DNA from: Acidobacteriota bacterium
Lineage (GTDB): Bacteria; Acidobacteriota; Terriglobia; Terriglobales; Acidobacteriaceae
Direction: 5' to 3'
DNA: 64,000 bases
NCBI GenBank assembly: GCA_021813745.1
Contig: JAKAJO010000026.1
Coordinates: forward strand, 1 to 64,000
Position 1 is the stretch's first letter. Each line of letters starts with the position of its first letter. The notes beneath the pieces are model-generated. The model saw nothing but the letters and a program-made list of their open reading frames with translations, ran no database searches and had not been told where the DNA came from. Positions 18,470-27,450 of the stretch are shown in pieces. The position numbers were made by a program, and so were the translations under genes.

Positions 18470-19699
18470 GTGGCCGATTCAAACCCAACCGCAGGCCAGA
18501 CCGCGCCGGATGACAGCACCGAGATGGCCCAGCCGCAATCCCGGCGCAAAGGCATCATCGTCGTTGTCATCGTCGTCCTCGCGATGGTCGCCGCCGGACT
18601 CTGGTGGCGCTCCACCTTCTACGAGGATACCGACGACGCCCAGATCAACGGCCATCTGATTCAGATCAGCTCCCGCATCGCAGGCCAGGTCATCAAGGTC
18701 GACGTCGATGAGAACCAGTTCGTTAAGGCCGGCGATCCCATCGCGGAGCTCGACCCGCGCGACTTCCAGGTTGCAGTCGACAACGCCAAGGCTGCCTTGG
18801 CCAGCGCCGAGGCCAATGCCGCCGCCGCTCAGGTCGCCGTGCCCATCGCCACCGTCAACACCGGCAGTAATCTCAGTTCCGCCAACGCCGACGTCACAGG
18901 CGCCCAGGCCGCCATCTCGCAGGCCCTCCAGCAGCTCGATGCCGCGAAGGCACGCGTCGCTCAGGCGCAGGCCAACGACTTCAAAGCGCAGTCCGACCTC
19001 ACACGCTACAAGCCGCTCGTCGCCAAAGACGTCATCAGCAAGCAACAGTATGACGCTGCCGTTGCCGCGGCCGATGCCGCCAAGGCCGCACTTGCTGATG
19101 CCCAGGCAAGCCAGCAGGCTGCCAGTGATGCCGTCCGTGTCGCCCGCGAGCGCGAACGCCAGGCAACTGCCCAGCTCCGCTACGCGCAAACGGGCCCGCA
19201 GCAAGTCGAGGCGCAAAGCGCGCGCGCCCGGCAGGCCCTCGCTCAGGTCGCCCAGGCTAAGGCTCAACTGGAACAGGCTCAGCTCAATCTCAGCTACACT
19301 CACATCACCGCTCCAGTCTCCGGCATCATCACCCGCAAGAGCGTCGAAATCAATCAGAACGTCTCCGTCGGGCAGAACCTCATGACCCTCGTCTCGCTCG
19401 AAGACCTCTGGGTCACCGCTAACTTCAAGGAGACCCAGCTCAAGCACATGACCGCCGGCCAATCCGTTGAGATCCACGTTGACGCCACCGGCAAGGACTA
19501 CAAGGGCCGCGTCACACAGATTGGCGGCGCCACCGGCTCCGTTCTCTCCCTCTTCCCGCCGGAAAATGCAACCGGAAACTACGTCAAGGTCGTCCAGCGC
19601 GTCCCCGTCCGAATCGATTTCACCGACCTCAAAGACGAGGACTCCAACCACCTCCTCCGTCCTGGACTCTCCGTTGAGCCCACCGTCCGCGTTAAATAG
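18470..19699 (+). CDS. HlyD/EmrA-type membrane fusion protein
   Basis: 409 residues. A short cytoplasmic N-terminus, one membrane helix (about 25-44) and a YEDTDDAQINGHLIQISSRI start are typical of EmrA. Then come a biotinyl-lipoyl half, a very long Ala/Gln-rich coiled-coil hairpin (about 95-275), and the closing half with LSYTHITAPVSGIITRKSV. It bridges an inner-membrane pump to TolC. The GTG start follows GGAGG by nine bases and lies just after the tolC-like stop. No major-facilitator or ABC pump follows, so its partner must be encoded elsewhere. Confidence 0.92.
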   Translation: MADSNPTAGQTAPDDSTEMAQPQSRRKGIIVVVIVVLAMVAAGLWWRSTFYEDTDDAQINGHLIQISSRIAGQVIKVDVDENQFVKAGDPIAELDPRDFQVAVDNAKAALASAEANAAAAQVAVPIATVNTGSNLSSANADVTGAQAAISQALQQLDAAKARVAQAQANDFKAQSDLTRYKPLVAKDVISKQQYDAAVAAADAAKAALADAQASQQAASDAVRVARERERQATAQLRYAQTGPQQVEAQSARARQALAQVAQAKAQLEQAQLNLSYTHITAPVSGIITRKSVEINQNVSVGQNLMTLVSLEDLWVTANFKETQLKHMTAGQSVEIHVDATGKDYKGRVTQIGGATGSVLSLFPPENATGNYVKVVQRVPVRIDFTDLKDEDSNHLLRPGLSVEPTVRVK

Positions 19700-20361
19700 C
19701 TCCACATCACTGGAAGATGACTAACCTGTCATCTTCCAGTTACTTACGTGATTGTCTCAGTGCCGGATCTTTCCCTCGATCCGGCCTCACCTTTTTTCAG
19801 ATCCTCCGTCTCACTCAACGGCAGGAGAGCGAAAAAGTTCCCTCGCGCCTATATTTTCAGGCCATCTCCATGCCCCTATCTCTTGGGAAGATTCCAGATG
19901 TGACCCTAGTCGCATCCTGAGTCAACCTCTTGAATCCCTGTTGTCCTGCCTTGGTAAAGAAGAGAGAATTCGTGTCGACAGAAGGCCTTTCAACGGGCAA
20001 GTCCACTGCTTTGCGCTCGCATCCCGTCGCATCCCTGGGGTGCAATCGTCTTTGCCTGAAATGCCGGAAGCGCGTCCCAGATGCGCGCAAGCGCCCACTT
20101 TCTCGCCCCGGACCTGCTTTCGCTTTCCGGCCCCTTCTGCAACTTTCTGGTAATACCCAACCCATTTTTCATGCGCGCATCTTGAACAAAAGGGGCAAAA
20201 AAGTCAAAAGCTGCCAAATCAACGCCCCGAATACCTTGTTTGAATTCACGTTTCTCCAGCGATCCGCTGAAGTTGCCTTGCGCGCTTGATCCATCCCATT
20301 CACCCGGACCAACCGGCTTGTTGGATTCGGTTCCGGCAGAACCCTTCGGAGGTAAAGAATC
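19700..20361. other. Intergenic region between the export pair and a lipoprotein gene
   Basis: About 660 bases without a convincing gene. It starts with a strong hairpin (listed separately) and ends with GGAGGT eight bases before the next ATG. The middle holds A-rich runs but no recognisable promoter, repeat or structured RNA. Confidence 0.5.
19709..19740 (+). terminator. Hairpin ending the tolC-hlyD operon
   Basis: A perfect 13-bp stem (ACTGGAAGATGAC and complement) with loop TAACCT starts nine bases past the stop. The following TACTTACG is not T-rich, so it may be a factor-dependent terminator or an mRNA-stabilising end. Confidence 0.6.
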
Positions 20362-21795
20362 ATGAAGTTGGCAACATCTTTGCAGCTTTCCGCTCTCGGC
20401 GCCGCCAGTCTCGCCGGACTCCTTTTCCTGTCCGGCTGCAGTTCCATGTCCAACGCAGCCAGCGGCTCGCCCGCATCCAAGCCCGGAACCGCCCCGATGG
20501 TGGTCACCGTCAGCGACGCCCCACTCGGCAACATCCTCTCCGCCAAAGTCACCATTTCGGCGGTTTCGGTCACTCCTGCCAGCGGCTCGCCCGTGAATGT
20601 GCTCTCGCAACCAGCAGCTGTCGAGCTTTCCGGTCTTGGCTCCTTGCAGGAGCCGATTGAACTCACCAGCCTCGCGCCCGGAACATACAGTTCGGTCACC
20701 GTCACCGTCTCCGCTGCGCAGGTCACCTATCTTGACCCCACCACGAACCTGCCCGTCACCGCCACCGCGACTCTCAGCTCGCCCACCGTCACCGTGGCGC
20801 TCAATCCCGCGCTCAGCTTCACCACCACCAGTGAGGTCGATCTCCACCTCGCCTTCAGCCTCGCCCAGTCCTTCTCCATCTCCGGATCCACCGTCACCTT
20901 CACTCCGGCCATCAGCTCCAGCGCTGCCCAGGTCGAGAATGAAAACGACAGCCAGCGCGAAGTGGAAGTCACCGGCATGGTCGTCGCCATCAGCAGCTCC
21001 AGCATCACCGTCCAATCCGGCGACTCCGGCCAGCAGTTCACCTTCGCCATCAACGGCTCGACGCAGTTCCCCAACGGCGTCACTCCGTCGTCCATCACTC
21101 AGAACTCCATCGTGCAGGTCAAGGGACAAACGCAAACCGACGGAACGCTCCTTGCGCTCTCCATCACCCCACTTGCCGCGGGCATGAGCTCCGGCCAGGA
21201 GGATGGCGCCAAGGGAATTGTCGTCATGGTCACGCATGACGCCAAGGGCAACCTCACCGGCTTCACCATGGTTCCGCAGGAAGACTTCGGCTCCATGATG
21301 TCTACCGGCATGACCCTCAATGTCGTCGTAGCTTCGTCTACCGCCTACGGCATCAATGAGGATGCCACCCAGCTCGGCCTCACCGCCGCCATGTTCAACT
21401 CTGCCGAGATCTTCCCCGGTCAGGCGGTCATGGTCGGCGGCGCAATGGACTCCAGCGGCAACCTCGACGCCACACAGATTACTCTCGGCGGAGAAAATGT
21501 CATGGGTGCCCTCGCCGCAGCCCCGCAGGCATCCGGTTCCAACATCGACTTCGCTCTTGCACTCCCCGTGCCGTCCTTCCTCAGCACCTATGAGAAGCTC
21601 GTCACGCTCAACGCCGTTGCAGGGCCCAACACTCAATACGGCAACAACCTCACCGCATCCAGCTTCGCCTCGATGACGGCCAACTCCGCCATCCAGGTTC
21701 ATGGCTATCTGCTTGTCGATCAAAACGGCAACTACCTGTTGACTGCCTCTGAGATCTCCCAGCCAGAAATGCCGGAAACCCCCGAAGGCAACTAA
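20362..21795 (+). CDS. Secreted lipoprotein with DUF4382-like and DUF5666-like regions
   Basis: 477 residues. A lipoprotein signal ends in LSGC (Cys about residue 27). Residues about 45-185 form a beta-rich DUF4382-like domain (VTVSDAPLGNILSAKVTI, then TSLAPGTYSSVTVTVSAA). The second half has repeated small beta units resembling DUF5666 (EVEVTGMVVAISSSSITVQ; IQVHGYLLVDQNGNYLLTA). It is Ser/Thr/Ala-rich, as expected for a surface or periplasmic protein; function unknown. GGAGGT before the ATG supports the start. A gene of the same architecture lies about 8.8 kb downstream on the opposite strand. Confidence 0.75.
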   Translation: MKLATSLQLSALGAASLAGLLFLSGCSSMSNAASGSPASKPGTAPMVVTVSDAPLGNILSAKVTISAVSVTPASGSPVNVLSQPAAVELSGLGSLQEPIELTSLAPGTYSSVTVTVSAAQVTYLDPTTNLPVTATATLSSPTVTVALNPALSFTTTSEVDLHLAFSLAQSFSISGSTVTFTPAISSSAAQVENENDSQREVEVTGMVVAISSSSITVQSGDSGQQFTFAINGSTQFPNGVTPSSITQNSIVQVKGQTQTDGTLLALSITPLAAGMSSGQEDGAKGIVVMVTHDAKGNLTGFTMVPQEDFGSMMSTGMTLNVVVASSTAYGINEDATQLGLTAAMFNSAEIFPGQAVMVGGAMDSSGNLDATQITLGGENVMGALAAAPQASGSNIDFALALPVPSFLSTYEKLVTLNAVAGPNTQYGNNLTASSFASMTANSAIQVHGYLLVDQNGNYLLTASEISQPEMPETPEGN

Positions 21796-21823
21796 CCCCA
21801 ACCCGCACCAACCTCGCAGTCCA

Positions 21824-21854
21824 TGCGTGGCGTTCCTCCCCGGAGCGCCACGCA
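21824..21854 (+). terminator. Terminator-like hairpin after the DUF4382 lipoprotein gene
   Basis: A 9-bp perfect stem TGCGTGGCG/CGCCACGCA extends by about four more pairs around a TCCCC loop, 28 bases past the stop. No T-tract follows. Confidence 0.5.
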
Positions 21855-22078
21855 CGCTGCGGCTCTCCCGCCAGCAACCCCCTTCTACACCTGAATCGGA
21901 TGTCCGTGCATTCATGGTTGTTCTGTGTCCATCAGTCCAGACCAGCCTGCAAGTCAACGAGTGACTCGGTGATTTTGCATCAATCCAGACGATCTGTGCC
22001 GAAATGTGATTCCGCAGTCTATGGTGCATGCATATCGATGACGGCACGGTGCTCAGATCCTTTCGACCGCATGTACTC

Positions 22079-22116
22079 AGGCAACCTTTTCAGGTTGCCT
22101 TAAGATTTGCTATAGT
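22079..22116 (+). promoter_or_regulatory. Probable MarR operator and promoter
   Basis: A perfect 8-bp inverted repeat AGGCAACC-TTTTCA-GGTTGCCT (22079-22100) is followed by a -10-like TATAGT at 22111-22116. The repeat covers the expected -35 area, so a bound repressor would block RNA polymerase. The -10 is only seven bases before the ATG, which suggests a leaderless mRNA; no Shine-Dalgarno is present. Autoregulation is inferred. Confidence 0.6.
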
Positions 22117-22123
22117 CACAAAC

Positions 22124-22576
22124 ATGAGCACTCGCAGAATCTCCGGTAGTGGTGGAGTTGCCGGAAAGCTTGCTGGTGAGATTCGAGCCATCCATCGCAT
22201 CCTAAAGTTACGTGTTCGGGAGCACGGAGGTGGCAAGGAGCTGACACCGTCTCAGATCTCCGTGCTTGTTCGCCTTGAAAAGGTTGGCGCGGCCACGATG
22301 TCCAGCCTGGCGCGCGCTGAATGTATGCGCCCGCAATCGATGACCGAGTTGACAGCACCTCTGCTTGAGTCCGGCCTGCTCAGTCGCTCGCCTGACCCTG
22401 ATGACGGACGCCAGACTCTCATTTCACTCACACCCAAGTGTGTGAAGTGGATTCAGCAGGGTCGGGAAGCGAGCCACGACTGGCTCATGACTACGATCTC
22501 TCAAAAGCTCACCAGACAGGAGCAAGTGAGACTTTTCGAATCGCTCAAGTTGCTTCGCCGCTTGGTGGAGGAATAA
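22124..22576 (+). CDS. MarR-family transcriptional regulator
   Basis: About 150 residues, the normal size. The winged-helix pattern is visible: LTPSQISVLVRLEKVGAATM, LARAECMRPQSMTELTAPLL as recognition helix region, and a wing with SPDPDDGRQTLISLT, the DxR hallmark of MarR. It should bind a palindromic operator as a dimer and respond to a small ligand or oxidant. The ATG directly follows the operator region; longer in-frame starts would lie inside it. A small membrane protein gene 50 bases downstream is the likely co-regulated target. Confidence 0.88.
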   Translation: MSTRRISGSGGVAGKLAGEIRAIHRILKLRVREHGGGKELTPSQISVLVRLEKVGAATMSSLARAECMRPQSMTELTAPLLESGLLSRSPDPDDGRQTLISLTPKCVKWIQQGREASHDWLMTTISQKLTRQEQVRLFESLKLLRRLVEE

Positions 22577-22629
22577 AACCACTCGGCTGCGTTAATTCAT
22601 AACCCTATATTCGAAAGGACATCTGGATC

Positions 22630-22959
22630 ATGCATTGGCTCTGGCTTGTTTCCTGGTTCTTCGGTGGCGCGTTCACGGAAAATGCCGTTCCTCACTTTGT
22701 GTCAGGCGTGATGGGACGTGCTTTTCAAAGCCCTTTCGCAAAACCTCCCGGCAAAGGTCTATCCTCTTCCACGGTCAATGTGATCTGGGGAGTCGTCAAC
22801 CTGGTCGTTGCCTACCTTCTCGTCGTGCGAGTGGGTGAGTTTGACCTGAAGGCGACAGGCCACGTTGCGGCGTTTGGTCTCGGTCTTCTACTCAAAGGCA
22901 TTGGCTCTGCGAAACATTTCGGCAAGTTTCACGGAGGTAATGCACCGACAGCCCTATGA
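22630..22959 (+). CDS. Small membrane protein next to the MarR gene
   Basis: 109 residues with about three hydrophobic segments (WLVSWFFGGAF, VIWGVVNLVVAYLLVV, HVAAFGLGLLLKGI). The HFVSGVMGRAFQSPFAKPPGKGLSS loop looks conserved-protein-like, but no characterised family was recognised. It probably shares the mRNA of the MarR regulator. AAAGGA about 11 bases before the ATG is a weak ribosome site. Function unknown. Confidence 0.6.
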   Translation: MHWLWLVSWFFGGAFTENAVPHFVSGVMGRAFQSPFAKPPGKGLSSSTVNVIWGVVNLVVAYLLVVRVGEFDLKATGHVAAFGLGLLLKGIGSAKHFGKFHGGNAPTAL

Positions 22960-23214
22960 CGGACTCAGCCTCAGGAATCCTCCCTCCGGGGCCGTGAACG
23001 GGAATGCCTCCAAACAGGCAAAGATGCAGCAGGGCGGAAAGAAAGCGCCCAAAGACTGACCGCCGGCTCCGTTTATAACCCCGTCCTCAACTGGCGATAA
23101 CAGGCCAACCCGCTCATTGGCCCATCGCTGTCAGTTACTCCGCAACCTCCATCCTCCTCACACATCAGAATCCTCCGCACGCCCCTGCGTATAGACTGGT
23201 CTGGCAGCGCAGCC

Positions 23215-23886
23215 ATGAAAGACTCCATCCACGTCTCCAAAGAGAACTACCTCAAAGCCATCCTCGAGGCTGAGGCCGAAGGCCACCAGGTCATCCCTGC
23301 CACGCTCGCCCACTGGCTTGAGGTCTCCGCGCCCGCCGTCACCATGGCCCTCAAGCGCCTCAAACGCGACGGCCTCGTCGAGGTCGGCGAAGACGGCATC
23401 GTCCGCCTCACCCCCGCCGGCCGCGAAGCCGCCTACCGCACTGCCCTTCGCCACCACCTCATCGAGCGCATGCTCAGTGAGGTCTTTGGCATGGAGTGGT
23501 ACCAGATCCACGAAGAGGCCGAGCGCCTGGAGCACGCCGTCTCACCCGTCTTCGAGGCCCGGCTCCGCGAAAAACTCGGCGAGGCCGGAGCATGCCCCCA
23601 CGGCAACTCCGTCCTGCCCGAAAGCCCCGCCCAGCGTAAGCAGCGTGGCGAACTGCCCCTCTCTGAAGCCGCCGCAGGCAGCGACTACACCGTCGTCAGC
23701 CTCCAGGAACGCGATCCGCGCCTGCTGCTTTTCCTCCACAACGCGGGTATTGGCCCGGGATGCACTCTACGGGTCCTCAGCCAGAACTATGACCAAACCG
23801 TTTCGATTCAACTCACCGCAAGTACATCCATCCTCGGTCACTCTGCCGCAGAGGCTGTCTGGCTCCGCCCCAATACCTTCGTGTAA
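23215..23886 (+). CDS. mntR: DtxR/MntR-family metal-dependent repressor
   Basis: 223 residues in the usual three-part order: winged helix (about 1-70; ENYLKAILEAE and the recognition segment SAPAVTMALKRLKRDGLV), metal-binding dimerisation domain (about 72-140, with HHLIERMLSEVFGMEWYQIHEEAERLEHAVSP) and an SH3/FeoA-like C-terminus (about 155-223). Family metal ligands Met, Glu and His residues are present in the second part. It should repress the adjacent Nramp transporter when Mn2+ or Fe2+ is bound. The gap to that gene is about 90 AT-rich bases. Confidence 0.9.
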   Translation: MKDSIHVSKENYLKAILEAEAEGHQVIPATLAHWLEVSAPAVTMALKRLKRDGLVEVGEDGIVRLTPAGREAAYRTALRHHLIERMLSEVFGMEWYQIHEEAERLEHAVSPVFEARLREKLGEAGACPHGNSVLPESPAQRKQRGELPLSEAAAGSDYTVVSLQERDPRLLLFLHNAGIGPGCTLRVLSQNYDQTVSIQLTASTSILGHSAAEAVWLRPNTFV

Positions 23887-23975
23887 TCAAAAATAAAAGA
23901 ATTTATTAACCACACTTAACATTTTGTGCCATACTCAGATTGTCGATCCGTCGCGCGACATCTTTTGATCGATTT

Positions 23976-25304
23976 ATGGCCACCGAGATCACCCCCATTG
24001 CTGTTCCCGAGCCGTCGCTGCCGGAGGTGTATTCCACCGTCAGCGTCTCCCGCTCGCCTTTTTACTGGCGACGGCTCCTCGGTTTCCTCGGTCCCGGTTT
24101 CCTCATCTCCGTCGGCTATATGGACCCTGGCAACTGGGCGACTGACATCGCCGGCGGCGCGCGCTTCGGCTACACACTGCTCTTCGTCATCATGCTCTCC
24201 AACCTGATGGCGATCCTTCTCCAGAGCCTCTCGCTCAAGCTCGGCGTCGCCACCGGCCGCGATCTCGCCCAGCTCTGCCGTGAGCGCTACGGCGCCAAAG
24301 TCAGTGTCTTTCTCTGGATCATGGCCGAGATTGCCATCGCTGCCTGCGACCTCGCCGAGGTCATCGGCTCGGCCATCGCCCTTGAACTGCTCTTCCACAT
24401 CCCGCTCTTCTACGGCGTGCTCATTACCGGCCTCGATGTCATGCTCATCCTGGTCCTGCAGCGCTGGGGCTTCCGCTACGTCGAGGCGCTCGTCATCACC
24501 CTCATTGGCACCATCCTTGCCATGTTCGGCGTGCAGATGGTCCTCTCGCGCCCTGACTACTGGCCCGCCCTGCGCAGTCTCGTTCTTCCTTCGCCGACCA
24601 TCCTTTCCAACCCTGACATGCTCTACATCGCCATCGGCATCCTCGGCGCCACCGTCATGCCCCACAACCTCTATCTGCACTCCTCCATCGTGCAGAGCCG
24701 CCGCTACCCCCGCACGCCCGAAGGCAAGCGCGAAGCCATCCACCTCGCCAACGTCGACTCCGCCCTCGCCCTCACCCTCGCCCTCTTCGTCAACGCCGCC
24801 ATCCTCATCGTCGCCGCCGCCGTCTTCCATCGCTCCGGCCACTTTGAGGTCGCCGCCATCCAGGACGCCTACAAGCTCCTCAGCCCCCTCGTCGGAGCCG
24901 CCGGCGCCAGCACCCTCTTCGCCGTCGCCCTCCTCGCCTCCGGCCAGAACTCCTCCATCACCGGCACCCTCGCCGGCCAGATCGTCATGGAGGGCTTCGT
25001 CCACATCCGCGTCGCCCAGTGGCTCCGCCGCCTCATCACCCGCGGCCTCGCCATCATCCCCACCATCCTCGTCGTCGCCGTCACCGGCGAGCAGGGAACT
25101 GAAAAGCTCCTGATCCTTTCGCAGGTCATCCTTTCCATCCAGCTCAGCTTCGCCGTCGTCCCGCTCGTCCTCTTCACCGGCAACAGCGAACTCATGGGCC
25201 CCTTCGTCAACAAGCGCTGGCTCCAGCGCCTCGCCTGGACCACCGCCATCGTCATCGCCCTCCTCAACGCTTGGCTCCTCATCCAAACCTTCCTCGGCCG
25301 CTAA
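23976..25304 (+). CDS. mntH: Nramp-family divalent metal transporter
   Basis: About 442 residues with 11 predicted helices. The two metal-site motifs are intact: DPGNWATD in helix 1 and MPHNLYLH in helix 6, including the Met that selects transition metals over Ca2+. It imports Mn2+ (or Fe2+) with protons. The ATG before ATEITP is preferred; a TTG 12 codons upstream is possible. Upstream, between the regulator and this gene, lies an AT-rich stretch with TTAAC repeated six bases apart that could hold an operator; this is weak. Very strong C-ending codon use matches the plus-strand C bias of this part of the window. Confidence 0.93.
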   Translation: MATEITPIAVPEPSLPEVYSTVSVSRSPFYWRRLLGFLGPGFLISVGYMDPGNWATDIAGGARFGYTLLFVIMLSNLMAILLQSLSLKLGVATGRDLAQLCRERYGAKVSVFLWIMAEIAIAACDLAEVIGSAIALELLFHIPLFYGVLITGLDVMLILVLQRWGFRYVEALVITLIGTILAMFGVQMVLSRPDYWPALRSLVLPSPTILSNPDMLYIAIGILGATVMPHNLYLHSSIVQSRRYPRTPEGKREAIHLANVDSALALTLALFVNAAILIVAAAVFHRSGHFEVAAIQDAYKLLSPLVGAAGASTLFAVALLASGQNSSITGTLAGQIVMEGFVHIRVAQWLRRLITRGLAIIPTILVVAVTGEQGTEKLLILSQVILSIQLSFAVVPLVLFTGNSELMGPFVNKRWLQRLAWTTAIVIALLNAWLLIQTFLGR

Positions 25305-25337
25305 GTTCCGCCGGCTGCTACTTGGTCAGCGAATCAC

Positions 25338-25375
25338 GGGTGCCCCGTCCAAGCTCTGCTTGGGCGGGAATCCAC
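25338..25375 (+). repeat. REP-like palindromic intergenic element, copy 1
   Basis: GGGTGCCCCGTCC leads into a hairpin of CCCG-T-CCAAGC / GCTTGG-G-CGGG with a three-base loop, then GGGA and ATCCAC. A second copy with the same outer bases but a different, still paired inner stem lies at 55591-55637 on the minus strand. Confidence 0.55.
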
Positions 25376-25522
25376 GAACCCACCCCGGCCTCGAAAAGCT
25401 GACAGCATCGTCTCGTCAAGCTCCTCCCGCCAAACTTTTTTCCAACTTTCTCATTCCACTCAGCAAAAAGTTCGCATCGTTTTGCATGTTCTTTCTCGCA
25501 AACGCGCATACTAAGAACATCA

Positions 25523-25570
25523 GCCTGAGAACCGCGCCTACCGGCCCGCGTCTCAGGCATTTTTCTTTCC
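25523..25570 (+). terminator. Rho-independent-like terminator in the mntH-nnr gap
   Basis: The stem GCCTGAGA/TCTCAGGC with an inner CGCG/CGCG is followed by ATTTTTCTTT. It lies about 220 bases past mntH and 230 before nnr. It may terminate mntH read-through, a small RNA, or act as an attenuator. Confidence 0.6.
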
Positions 25571-25800
25571 GGAGCCTCCCGCCATGACGAACCCGCACCC
25601 ACGCACACACCTGTCCATCGCCACGCACATGTCCGCGATCTCCGCCCGCAAGTCCGAAGAAATTAATACCCACCCCCCTCCCCTGAAAATATTTGCACTT
25701 TTCCACAAAATCCTTGCATGTTTTTGCTTCGTCGGTTTTCGTCTTTCTTCGCCTTTCCGGGACAAGCCCTCGCAGCCGCCCCGCCGCGCCTTCAGCTACG

Positions 25801-27450
25801 ATGGTTGCCATGCACGTCCTCTCCGCCGCTGAGATGCAACTCTGCGATCGCGTTACCTCTGAGCGCCACGGCATCCCCTCGCTCAAGCTCATGCGCACCG
25901 CTGCCACCGCCGTCGCCACCTTTACGCAGCAGCATTTTCCGCGCGCGCGTCGCATCACCGTCCTCTGTGGCCGCGGCAACAACGGCGGCGATGGCCTCAT
26001 GGCCGCTCGCATGCTCGCCGCCGCAGGACTCGACGTCACCACGCTCCTCCTCGGCTCGCCGGAGAAGATGACGCCCGACGCCGTCGAGGCCTGGCGCGAA
26101 CTCGCCAGCCCCGCGCACGGCCTCATCCACGTCGTCACCTCCGCTGCCGATCTTCAGCAGCACAACGCCGCGCTCACCGCCGATCTCATCCTCGACGCAG
26201 TCGTCGGAACCGGCTTCCAGCCACCCCTGCGCGGCCTCGCCCTCGCCGCGCTCGAATGGGTTCGCGCCAGCGCCGCGCCCATCCTCGCCATCGATCTGCC
26301 CTCCGGCTGGCCAGCCGACGAAACCGCTGCCACCATCGCCGATCCCGTCTTTTCCGCCGACGCCGTCCTCACCTTCACCGCGCCCAAGCCCGCGCACGTC
26401 TTCGGTCAACTTACCCGCCGATGGCACCAGCCCATCGTCGTCGCGCCCATCGGCTCACCGCCAGAGGCCATCACCTCCTCGCTCAATATCCACTGGGCAG
26501 GCGCATCGCTCGCCCTCGCGCAGCAGCCGCGTCCCGCCGCCGCCAACAAAGGCCTGTTTGGCCACGTCCTCGTCATCGGCGGATCGCTTGGTAAATCCGG
26601 CGCGCCCGCCATGGCCGCTCTCGCCGCGCTGCGCACCGGCGCAGGCCTCGTCACCGCTGCCGTTCCCGCGCCCATTCTTCTTTCCGTCGCCGCTGTTGCC
26701 CCCGAGCTGATGACATGGCCACTCGCCGCCATGGAAGCCGGTCACGTTTCTGCAGAAGCCGCCCGTCCCAAGCAAGTCGAAGAGCTCACCGCAGGCAAAT
26801 CCGTCCTTGTCCTTGGGCCCGGTCTCGGTCAATCGACTGACGCCATCAAGTTCGTCACCGGCCTGCTCTCCGCAACCAGAATGCCCGCCGTCCTCGACGC
26901 CGACGCGCTCAACATCCTTGCGCGGAAGCCCGTACTGCTCACCAAGCTCGCCCTCGGCCGCACCCTTGTCCTCACGCCGCATCCCGGAGAAATGGCCCGC
27001 CTCGCCGGCATGACCACGACGGAGGTCCAGGCGAATCGCCTCGCCGTTGCCCGCGACTTCGCACAGCGTCACGCCGTCACGGTTGTGCTCAAAGGATCGC
27101 GCACCCTCATCGCGCATCCTGACGGCCACATCGCCGTCAATACCACCGGCAATCCCGGCATGGCCAAAGGCGGCAGCGGCGATGTCCTCAGCGGTTTCAT
27201 CGCCTCGTTGCTTGCGCAGCATGCCAACGATCCCGCGCGCGCCGTCGAAGCCGCTGTCCATCTCCACGGCCTCGCCGCCGACCTTGCCGTGCGCGGCGCC
27301 GACGAACACACCCTTCTTGCCACGGATACTTTTCGCACCCTCGCACGCGCATTTCAATTTCCCATGCGCGACAGAAACGGGTATGTTTGGTTACAGGGGC
27401 ACGCGCATGATTCGACCCCAGGCGCGCCGCCACACCAGGGAGAAGCATGA
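25801..27450 (+). CDS. nnr: Bifunctional NAD(P)H-hydrate epimerase / ADP-dependent NAD(P)H-hydrate dehydratase
   Basis: About 549 residues. The N-terminal YjeF domain has LCGRGNNGGDGLMAARML (epimerase phosphate-binding loop) and ILAIDLPSGWPAD; the C-terminal ribokinase-like domain (about 235-545) has the VLGPGLGQS loop, LTPHPGEMARLAG and NPGMAKGGSGDVLSG with the catalytic Asp. The enzyme repairs hydrated NADH and NADPH. Two ATGs three codons apart are possible starts; both lie just before HVLSAAEM. The stop overlaps tsaE by four bases (ATGA), a frequent arrangement of these two genes. Confidence 0.95.
   Translation: MVAMHVLSAAEMQLCDRVTSERHGIPSLKLMRTAATAVATFTQQHFPRARRITVLCGRGNNGGDGLMAARMLAAAGLDVTTLLLGSPEKMTPDAVEAWRELASPAHGLIHVVTSAADLQQHNAALTADLILDAVVGTGFQPPLRGLALAALEWVRASAAPILAIDLPSGWPADETAATIADPVFSADAVLTFTAPKPAHVFGQLTRRWHQPIVVAPIGSPPEAITSSLNIHWAGASLALAQQPRPAAANKGLFGHVLVIGGSLGKSGAPAMAALAALRTGAGLVTAAVPAPILLSVAAVAPELMTWPLAAMEAGHVSAEAARPKQVEELTAGKSVLVLGPGLGQSTDAIKFVTGLLSATRMPAVLDADALNILARKPVLLTKLALGRTLVLTPHPGEMARLAGMTTTEVQANRLAVARDFAQRHAVTVVLKGSRTLIAHPDGHIAVNTTGNPGMAKGGSGDVLSGFIASLLAQHANDPARAVEAAVHLHGLAADLAVRGADEHTLLATDTFRTLARAFQFPMRDRNGYVWLQGHAHDSTPGAPPHQGEA

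Larger units (their letters stand above)
21796..22123. other. Intergenic region upstream of the marR-like gene
   Basis: About 330 bases. The left part holds the hairpin ending the lipoprotein gene; the right end holds the MarR palindrome and a TATAGT box. No gene was seen between them. Confidence 0.5.
25305..25800. other. Intergenic region with a REP-like hairpin and a terminator-like hairpin
   Basis: About 500 bases between mntH and nnr. It contains the GGGTGCCCCG hairpin element, then an AT-rich stretch and a second hairpin followed by T-rich sequence (both listed separately). The last 230 bases before nnr hold no recognised element. Confidence 0.5.

Noticed and set aside
19990-22047. 685-codon minus-strand frame
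   Set aside because: Antisense of the DUF4382 lipoprotein gene extended through gene-free sequence; Gly/Arg/Glu-rich composition typical of reverse-complemented GC-rich genes.
23887-23975. MntR operator in the AT-rich gap (TTAAC repeated six bases apart)
   Set aside because: It is a short direct repeat rather than a dyad and cannot be told from general AT-richness.
23916-25286. 456-codon minus-strand frame
   Set aside because: Antisense of the Nramp transporter gene; extremely Asp/Glu/Gly-rich because of C-ending codons on the other strand.
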